NCBI GenBank assembly: GCA_035318985.1
Contig: DATHDP010000062.1
Coordinates: forward strand, 1 to 64,000
DNA length: 64,000 nt
Reading direction: 5' to 3'
Origin: VBAS01 sp035318985
Lineage (GTDB): Bacteria > Bacteroidota > Bacteroidia > Chitinophagales > Chitinophagaceae
The notes under the pieces are model-generated. The model was not told the DNA's origin. It did not search any database and saw only the letters and a list, made by a program, of their open reading frames with translations. Positions 57,946 through 64,000 of the stretch are shown here, in pieces; positions within the stretch are counted from its first letter, which is position 1, and each line of letters begins with the position of its first letter. The position numbers were made by a program, and so were the translations under genes.

Positions 57946-60177
57946 TTAGATTCCAAGGTTTTTGAATAATTGTTGATAACTAGGATTGCCCGGATCAAGT
58001 TGTTTTAATTTTATAGCTGCTTCCTTCGCTTTTATCGTATTATTGGATTGAATGTAAACAAAGCAAAGAGCATAATACATTTCTGCAGATGTTGGATCAA
58101 TGGATATTCCTTTTTGTAAAACAGTTTCTGCTTCTTTGAATTTTTTAATTTCATTCAACAACAATCCATAATTATAATACACTCTTGGATTGCTGGTTTT
58201 TAACGCCACCGCTTTTGCAAATGATCTTTCTGCACCTTTTTTATCATTCATTTCATTATAAAGCAATGCCATATTATAATAAATGCGATCATTACCGGAA
58301 TCGATCTTTGCGGCAGTCTCCAGGACATCTAAAGCTTTGTCATTTTTTGTCTGTGCATTATACGCTGTTGACAAATTGAGCCGGGCATAATTCATCAAGC
58401 TATCTTTTTTCAGGGCTCTTACATAAAATCTTTCGGCATTACTAAAGTCATTTAACCGCAAGTAATGATCGGCGATCATCACATTACCAACTGAAAAATC
58501 TGCCTGGTAGATCAAATAGTTTTGAAGTTCATTACGGGCATCAGAAAATGCCTGTGAGTATTGGCTGGGTATCTCTTTTTCAGGGATCGTAATAAAGAGA
58601 TCGGCAGCAGCGATCCTTACTGCTCTTACTTTATCTGAAAGCAATGGACCAACATTCTCCCGCCAGTTAGCAACGGGGAAATTGGAAAGACTTCTTAAAG
58701 CTCTGTATCTTATTTGTGCATCACTATTCGAAAGAAGTTGTAACAAACCAGATAAACTGTTTTGTGTTGGAATGTTTCCAAGGTAACTAGCAGCAGTTGC
58801 TTTTACAATGTTTGGTACAGATGTATCTCCCAAAAGTTTTACAAGATGCGACTCACTGGTCTGATCAATTTTACTTCCGGGAATAAGATCATCTGCAAAA
58901 TGGTATTTACGAACAGGGCCATACCACTTTACTATTGCATCAGTGGCCCATTGTGATGTTTTATTATTATGGCAATTGTTGCAAGCATTGGGTGTACCAT
59001 ATTTTACCGAAAGATCGGGACGCGGAACACGGAAACTATGATCATGTCTCAGATCAACTCCCATATATATTTTTCCCGGCATGTGGCAACTCTTACACTC
59101 TGAAGCAGCAATACCAACAGGGTGAAATGTATGAGAAGAATCATCATATTTTTTTGCATGACATTGCAGGCACAATTGGTTAGCAGCAAAAAGAATTTTT
59201 CCTGAATGAGGATTATGACAGTTGCTGCATTTTACTCCTCGGTGAAACATTTTGCTTTGCAAAAAAGAAGTATAGATATAATCTTCATCATTTACTTGCC
59301 CATCAGCATGAAAATGTTCATTGCTGGGTATTTCAGGAATATAATCATCCATGATCTCTCCGCTCTTAGTTAGTGTGGCGCTGATATCAGTTTTACGTGC
59401 ATGACAAGGCATGCAAGAATTTATTTGTGCCAGTTGCTCTGAGTTTTTATCAAGATAAAAGCCTGTGATTTTTTTCCCTTTTTTATATTCATTACTATTT
59501 ACAAAATCTACGTGTAGTTTACCGGCACCATGACAACTTTCACAGCTTACATTAATTACACTGTAAGTAGTATGATAACTATCTGAGTCAACATTATAAT
59601 TCTTCTGAAGGTTGGTAGAATGACAGGAGGCACACATCGTGTTCCAATTTTGTGAATTGGCCGTCCAGTGAAACCAGTCGTGAGAATTTATTTTTTGTCC
59701 TGCATACTGGTGAAACCATTTTTTTTGCTTTGTATCCCAGCTAACTCTCGGCACCTGCATTTTCCCTCCCGGGAATTCGACAAGGTATTGCTGCAGTGGT
59801 GTGAACCCAAATGTATATTTCACTTCATAATCATAATTGCGGCCATCCTCGCCCTGCGTATTGATAAAGAATTTTCCATCTTTTTTAAAAAACCTGCTGG
59901 TTACTCCATCACCTGTATAACTTACATTATCAAAATTTCCTTTTACTGTTGAATCATTTGGTGGCTGCATAGCCATAAAATGATCTGATCTCAGCCAATC
60001 ATCATATTGTTTTACATGACAACTTTTGCAAGCCTGGTCACCAATAAATTCATTGTTCCCTGTTCTTAATGAAGATATTTCCTTATCCTTTGGCTTGCAT
60101 CGTTGCAAAATCATTGTCCCTGAAAAAACAAAGAATATGATAGTTACCATTACCAACAACACTGGTCTTTTATTCAT
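57946..60177 (-). CDS. Octaheme cytochrome c with HEAT and TPR repeats
   Basis: A 743-residue exported protein; an N-terminal hydrophobic segment (about 6-25) acts as signal or anchor. Eight CxxCH heme motifs lie in the first ~400 residues: CKSCH, CASCH, CESCH, CMPCH, CSNCH, CLQCH, CKSCH and CNNCH. HEAT-like repeats follow at about 430-530 and TPR repeats at about 555-740. The heme part resembles the cytochrome c554/NrfA-like multiheme group. The cysteine of LQRC after the signal is not a good lipobox. An electron-transfer role is likely; the partner and substrate are unknown, and no quinol oxidoreductase gene is adjacent. Confidence 0.87.
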   Translation of the reverse strand: MNKRPVLLVMVTIIFFVFSGTMILQRCKPKDKEISSLRTGNNEFIGDQACKSCHVKQYDDWLRSDHFMAMQPPNDSTVKGNFDNVSYTGDGVTSRFFKKDGKFFINTQGEDGRNYDYEVKYTFGFTPLQQYLVEFPGGKMQVPRVSWDTKQKKWFHQYAGQKINSHDWFHWTANSQNWNTMCASCHSTNLQKNYNVDSDSYHTTYSVINVSCESCHGAGKLHVDFVNSNEYKKGKKITGFYLDKNSEQLAQINSCMPCHARKTDISATLTKSGEIMDDYIPEIPSNEHFHADGQVNDEDYIYTSFLQSKMFHRGVKCSNCHNPHSGKILFAANQLCLQCHAKKYDDSSHTFHPVGIAASECKSCHMPGKIYMGVDLRHDHSFRVPRPDLSVKYGTPNACNNCHNNKTSQWATDAIVKWYGPVRKYHFADDLIPGSKIDQTSESHLVKLLGDTSVPNIVKATAASYLGNIPTQNSLSGLLQLLSNSDAQIRYRALRSLSNFPVANWRENVGPLLSDKVRAVRIAAADLFITIPEKEIPSQYSQAFSDARNELQNYLIYQADFSVGNVMIADHYLRLNDFSNAERFYVRALKKDSLMNYARLNLSTAYNAQTKNDKALDVLETAAKIDSGNDRIYYNMALLYNEMNDKKGAERSFAKAVALKTSNPRVYYNYGLLLNEIKKFKEAETVLQKGISIDPTSAEMYYALCFVYIQSNNTIKAKEAAIKLKQLDPGNPSYQQLFKNLGI

Positions 60178-60315
60178 AGTCTCCTTTGTTTAATTAGGTA
60201 TTTCAAGATACCAAGGACACTGGAAAGGTATAATGAATATCCTTTTTACTATTCCCGGATAAATAATTTTTAGAAGAGATTCTACAGATCCAATGGAACA
60301 CTACACAAACCAATT

Positions 60316-61707
60316 TTATTCAGTTTCGTCAGCCACTTTGATCTTTCCATTTTTTGCTGCTGAGGCAAGTGTATTAAAATCTTTTTCAGTCTGATCTGCA
60401 TAAGCAAAAGCAAATTTCACCATTGCCTCATCTAACTCCTCGCTGTTCCCGGCATAACCGGCGATCATGGCAGCATCACCTGATTTTGCATGAGCCAGTG
60501 CTAATGCCCATGCACACAATGAGGAGTACTGTGGCAAGTTTTCAAGTTTTACTGTTTTAGGATCGAATTCAACTCCACCTTTCATATCACGCAACTGACG
60601 AACATAAAAATGGATTCCATCCAATTCACCCCATCCTAAAAAAATATCCGGAGCTCCTTGTATTAATCGTTGGCCCTCGACTACTCTGCGACCCTGATCA
60701 TTAAAAGGTGACCCTTCAAGAAATTTTTCCATTACAGATGGCTGTGCTTCCTTTACCTGTAGAAATAAAGGATCGTCGGAATTATTTCCAGTAAGAAAAA
60801 TTATCCAGCACCGTGTGCCTACACTACCTACCCCAACTATTTTTCTTGCTACATCCACAATTCTATAATGCTTGAGCAAATTCTTACGATCATGAGCCAG
60901 TGACTTGAAATAAGATTCAAGCAACAGACCCAATGCTTCTTCAATGGGTCTGCCTGCCTGTGTGTGTGTTTCCCTTACAATAAATGGCGCATTAACTTTC
61001 AGGCGATATTTATCATCAACGAGATCGGTCATTTTTCCTAACACTTGCATATGTGTACGCTGACGGGCTTTGGTCATCATCCTGTCTGCAGCTTTGCGTG
61101 CCGATGGATTAAGAGCTTTAAGAACATCTTTTGCATTGATGGTTGAATACCACAACTCCAAATTTCCCTTATATGCATACTCTTTCAGTTTTTTTCGATA
61201 AGTGCTGACGGCTTCCATCACTGACTCCCTGCACAGATCTTTATCTGCCCCAAGAAATCTGCCTGCCGCCACAATACTTGCAACAAGCCGTTTCAAATCC
61301 CATTCCCATGGACCCGGTAATGTTTCATCAAAATCATTTATACCAAAAATAAGATTGCGTTCTGCTGAAGCAAATACTCCAAAATTGGCTACATGCATAT
61401 CACCGCATGCTTGTACTGTAATTCCGGACGTTTCTCCATTTGCACTCAGGTCTGCTGCCATAATTGCTGCCGCACCACGCAAAAAAGCAAATGGTGAAGT
61501 GAGCATCCTCGCATAACGAATAGGAACAAGATCCGGTAAACGTGTTTTGGCTTGCTCTTCTAAAATAGAAACAGGATCTGCACGATCAGGGGCAGCCTTG
61601 TATTCACCTTGGGCAATACGTGGAAATTTTTTTCGCAGTTCTTTTCCAAGTTGAAATCGTTCTTCTATGGTAGTTGGGTTCGATTTGAAATGGTTTAATA
61701 GTTGCAT
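60316..61707 (-). CDS. DUF2252 family protein
   Basis: A 463-residue cytosolic protein. DUF2252 landmarks are PIRYARMLTSPFAFLRG, then GDMHVANFG and NDFDETLPGPWEWDLKRLVASI. The HxxN and DFD arrangement is reminiscent of the phosphotransferase (kinase-like) fold. No activity is established for the family. It is monocistronic between the cytochrome and the YqhA-like gene; whether it shares their transcript is unclear. Confidence 0.87.
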   Translation of the reverse strand: MQLLNHFKSNPTTIEERFQLGKELRKKFPRIAQGEYKAAPDRADPVSILEEQAKTRLPDLVPIRYARMLTSPFAFLRGAAAIMAADLSANGETSGITVQACGDMHVANFGVFASAERNLIFGINDFDETLPGPWEWDLKRLVASIVAAGRFLGADKDLCRESVMEAVSTYRKKLKEYAYKGNLELWYSTINAKDVLKALNPSARKAADRMMTKARQRTHMQVLGKMTDLVDDKYRLKVNAPFIVRETHTQAGRPIEEALGLLLESYFKSLAHDRKNLLKHYRIVDVARKIVGVGSVGTRCWIIFLTGNNSDDPLFLQVKEAQPSVMEKFLEGSPFNDQGRRVVEGQRLIQGAPDIFLGWGELDGIHFYVRQLRDMKGGVEFDPKTVKLENLPQYSSLCAWALALAHAKSGDAAMIAGYAGNSEELDEAMVKFAFAYADQTEKDFNTLASAAKNGKIKVADETE

Positions 61708-61771
61708 AAAGGAGGCTTTAGGTAATGGTCTTTAATTTTTAAACATATCAGCAATTGCAGGCATTCCTTTA

Positions 61772-62296
61772 TCAGGAGGCCTGATCATTTTCATTGTCGT
61801 CATGATCGTTCTTGTGATTTTTTTTCTCTGGGTCTGCTACATAGCGTTTGAAAATAACAAGGCAAACTGTAAGCATTAGAATAGAGACAGGCATAACCAG
61901 TATCGTCCATTTGAATTCTGCCTCCTCGATCATTGCTATTGTGGTCGTGAAATAAATTATAAATGCAGTGATGATAGTTTCCCAAAGCAATACGGCGAGT
62001 TCCGACAAGCTGTCCACCTTCATCCACTTTGGTAATTTGGGATCAGGTTTCCCATAATAAAGAAAGATCCGGGAGAGACCAAGACCAAAGATCAGGAACA
62101 CAAGACCAAACAGAAAAACATCTATCGATCTCAGGATATTTAGAAGCGGCCGGGTTTCCGGGTTACTATCAAAGATCTGCCGGTAACTCTCAATAGATTT
62201 ATATACTCCCCAGGCAATTGCACCAATAGCGTCTATCAAAAGAAATACAGTTACGATTACAGCAAGATAGCGGAGCTTTAGTAGTTGACGCAGCAT
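61772..62296 (-). CDS. YqhA-like (UPF0114) membrane protein
   Basis: A 174-residue protein with about four transmembrane helices. ILRSIDVFLFGLVFLIFGLG followed by LPKWMKVDSLSEL matches the UPF0114/YqhA pattern of a membrane core with a soluble loop. The C-terminal tail is highly polar (HKNDHDDNEND). Function unknown. It lies 64 bases upstream of the DUF2252 gene and could be co-transcribed with it. Confidence 0.65.
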   Translation of the reverse strand: MLRQLLKLRYLAVIVTVFLLIDAIGAIAWGVYKSIESYRQIFDSNPETRPLLNILRSIDVFLFGLVFLIFGLGLSRIFLYYGKPDPKLPKWMKVDSLSELAVLLWETIITAFIIYFTTTIAMIEEAEFKWTILVMPVSILMLTVCLVIFKRYVADPEKKNHKNDHDDNENDQAS

Positions 62297-62525
62297 ACAA
62301 ATATTTGAAGTTTTAATTTTTTTAATCTAAACAGCATTTCTAATTTTTATTTCTAAGTTGCATTTCCCATGTGATTCTTATCATCCTAAAGATAATGTTT
62401 AAAAAACTTCATCCTTATGACTTTCATCGTTGCAATACTTTGCCACTTTTCATAACCCGATCCTTTTTGAATACTATATTGAAACGTATCTATTGATTAA
62501 TGTTTATTATTTTAATTATTCTTAT

Positions 62526-63338
62526 TTATTTTTTCTTAAAATTCATTTCCCTGAGAAAAAAATAACGACCACCTATATCTATGCTCCATTGATATCGTCC
62601 TGCGAAATCGCCGAATATTCCTGCACTTGGTGTTATCCAAATATTCATACGAGGTGTAGGTGCACCGGTAAAACGGGTTCTAAGGATCATGGAGGCGCCG
62701 TCATTGATATAATCATAATACCACTCAGGCGCCAGCACCATCCAGAATCGTTTTGATAAATATTTTATGGCAACAACCTGTAGTTTTGAAAAACTGATAT
62801 CTGATCTTGTATCATCACCACCGATAGAATTTGCTTGCTGAAAAACTGCTGAAATAAGTATCTTTTTCTTTGGTATTAATTTCGAGTAGGAGACCACCGG
62901 GATCAAAATGTTCTTACCCGTTCCAAGAATAGGTGACTCTGCTGTATTCAGACTGATCTCCATCGAAGCAGTAAAGGCAGATAGCTTTTTTTCCCAAAAT
63001 TTATACCCAAGCAAGCGAAATGAAATGTCTCCTATACCTGATTGTTTGTAGTTGGCAGGTGCATTAATGGAATTATAAACATAGGGAAGGTCTATCCGGG
63101 TAGTAAAACGTTTTCCTACTCTAAGAATAGTTCTTAGTGTTGTCTGGTTAAGGTAGAAATCATTTCCATTTTTATCATGGTGTTGTAGCTCATTAAAGAA
63201 CTCAACCCTGGTCAAAAAATTTGCCGGGTCATCGGCGCTTTTTTTGATCTGTTCCTGCTTTACCGAGTCAGCTGAATTTTGTGCCAGTAAACCGCAGTCA
63301 TGATAAAACAAAAAAAACAAGAACAATAGTTTTTTCAT
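62526..63338 (-). CDS. Exported outer-membrane protein, unassigned barrel
   Basis: A 270-residue protein with a signal peptide (ending LLAQN, about residue 20). Aromatic alternation and strands such as SAFTASMEISLNTAE, KILISAVFQQANS and YQWSIDIGGRYFFLREM suggest a 10-14 strand barrel. An ATG at 63380 would add 14 residues and is not preferred, since MKKLLFLF gives a normal signal. No family assigned. Confidence 0.72.
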   Translation of the reverse strand: MKKLLFLFFLFYHDCGLLAQNSADSVKQEQIKKSADDPANFLTRVEFFNELQHHDKNGNDFYLNQTTLRTILRVGKRFTTRIDLPYVYNSINAPANYKQSGIGDISFRLLGYKFWEKKLSAFTASMEISLNTAESPILGTGKNILIPVVSYSKLIPKKKILISAVFQQANSIGGDDTRSDISFSKLQVVAIKYLSKRFWMVLAPEWYYDYINDGASMILRTRFTGAPTPRMNIWITPSAGIFGDFAGRYQWSIDIGGRYFFLREMNFKKK

Positions 63339-63410
63339 TTCGTAAGATTTAAATTTTGAAACAGGCAAAACGAAAATCAAACCTTAATAACGATTGGAAT
63401 ATGTATTCGC

Positions 63411-64000
63411 CTACTCTACCGCAATAACTACTTTTTTAATCTTTCCCGTGAACGAGTTGTCTCCCTGTGGGTAGTTGTGACTGACGGCACTGTAAAGGTC
63501 CATGCCAACGTCGGCCGTTTCGACACCGAAGATGAAGGGAATGGTTTTCTCAATTCGACTTGAGCCTACCTTTTCACCATTTATCGAAATGGTTCCTATG
63601 CCGCCTTTTCCAAAGCCGCCTCCGTCATACGCAAAATCATAAGTTAATGTGATGGGGCCGGCTGGCAATGCTTTACTGGAAGTAATAGTCGTAACATTAC
63701 CGAGGTAGTTATAAGCAAACGAAGGTTTGCCGTTTTTGACGAAAAGACTCCAGCCGGAGTGAGAGCCGCCTTGCGCAACGATGACCCCCGAAGTGCCGCC
63801 CGCCTCGAGCTCGGCGACGATCGACGAGTTGTGGTTCTTTATATCGATAAAGGCATTCTCCTTCATACCAATCATTCCCGGATAGAGTGTCAGTGACGTC
63901 CGTCCTCCCATGTAATCAGGACGTCCGGCGAGTGTAGCGTTGAATCGTTCCTGGGCACGATCGTCCAGCGGCAGCACATTATACTTGACTGCCTCTGCCA
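63411..64000 (-). CDS. Arylsulfatase, C-terminal region (partial)
   Basis: The last ~196 residues of a larger protein that continues beyond the right edge; the frame is open through the window end. The block VLPLDD...GRPDYMGGRTSLTLYPGM and the later AYDGGGFGKGGIGTISINGEKVG match the C-terminal beta-sandwich of arylsulfatases in Bacteroidota and Proteobacteria. The catalytic CxPSR region lies outside the window. Local GC content is visibly higher than in the neighbouring genes, with many GC-ending codons, suggesting recent transfer. Confidence 0.82.
   Translation of the reverse strand, partial: AEAVKYNVLPLDDRAQERFNATLAGRPDYMGGRTSLTLYPGMIGMKENAFIDIKNHNSSIVAELEAGGTSGVIVAQGGSHSGWSLFVKNGKPSFAYNYLGNVTTITSSKALPAGPITLTYDFAYDGGGFGKGGIGTISINGEKVGSSRIEKTIPFIFGVETADVGMDLYSAVSHNYPQGDNSFTGKIKKVVIAVE

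Noticed and set aside
62297..62525. AT-rich gap between the YqhA-like and barrel genes searched for an RNA gene
   Set aside because: No tRNA cloverleaf or other conserved RNA shape was visible by eye.

Overview
The window is chromosomal DNA from a low-GC member of the Bacteroidota, most likely of the Chitinophagaceae or a close relative. The evidence is the gene set: a GldA-type ABC ATPase, a long-form IspG of 677 residues, DUF5916 and GH130 proteins, many small outer-membrane barrels, lipoproteins with Bacteroidota-type lipoboxes, and TAnnTTTG-like -7 promoter elements. Several kinds of short palindromic intergenic repeat also occur. I see no rRNA, tRNA, phage, transposase, CRISPR array or plasmid gene.

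Layout. 0-7 kb: start of a fused isobutyryl-CoA mutase, then a divergent AmgK-RapZ-like fusion with a MurU-like nucleotidyltransferase (probable cell-wall sugar recycling), an M1 peptidase, an AlkD-like glycosylase and a phosphoesterase. 7-13 kb: RidA, an orphan hydroxyacyl-CoA dehydrogenase C-domain protein, TsaB, then an ArsR regulator with a CstB-like persulfide dioxygenase-rhodanese, and a DUF5916 protein. 13-24 kb, mostly minus strand: LpxL-type acyltransferase, NadB (bracketed by a 41-bp exact inverted repeat), lysoplasmalogenase, IspG, a class D beta-lactamase, small lipoproteins, an S2P-like membrane protease and Kbl. 24-27 kb: sigma factor, anti-sigma factor and barrel operon, then an L,D-transpeptidase. 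27-39.8 kb: hydrolase, acetyl-CoA synthetase, a short KdpD/KdpE-like pair joined to a Kup potassium transporter, an MHS-type symporter with its small DUF6814 partner, and an inorganic-carbon group (His-rich membrane protein, beta-carbonic anhydrase, SulP transporter, second beta-carbonic anhydrase). 39.8-48.8 kb: NhaD, GH130 lipoprotein, GldA, enolase, DivIC/FtsB-like protein, endonuclease III and a large GAF protein.

48.8-63.4 kb is nearly all minus strand and envelope-directed: DUF308, three related lipoproteins sharing a C-terminal signature, a D15/BamA-like barrel, other barrels, DUF502, a Spy-like protein, DUF481, an eight-heme cytochrome with HEAT and TPR repeats, DUF2252 and a YqhA-like protein. 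The last 0.6 kb is the C-terminal end of an arylsulfatase whose base composition is visibly richer in GC than its neighbours.

The best candidates for something under-described are the kinase-RapZ-C fusion beside MurU, the three-lipoprotein envelope cluster, the Kdp-type sensor wired to Kup, the His-rich small protein ahead of the carbon-uptake genes, and dispersed repeats that appear to have entered reading frames (IspG, DivIC, NhaD). All functional statements rest on reading motifs by eye; no database search was possible.
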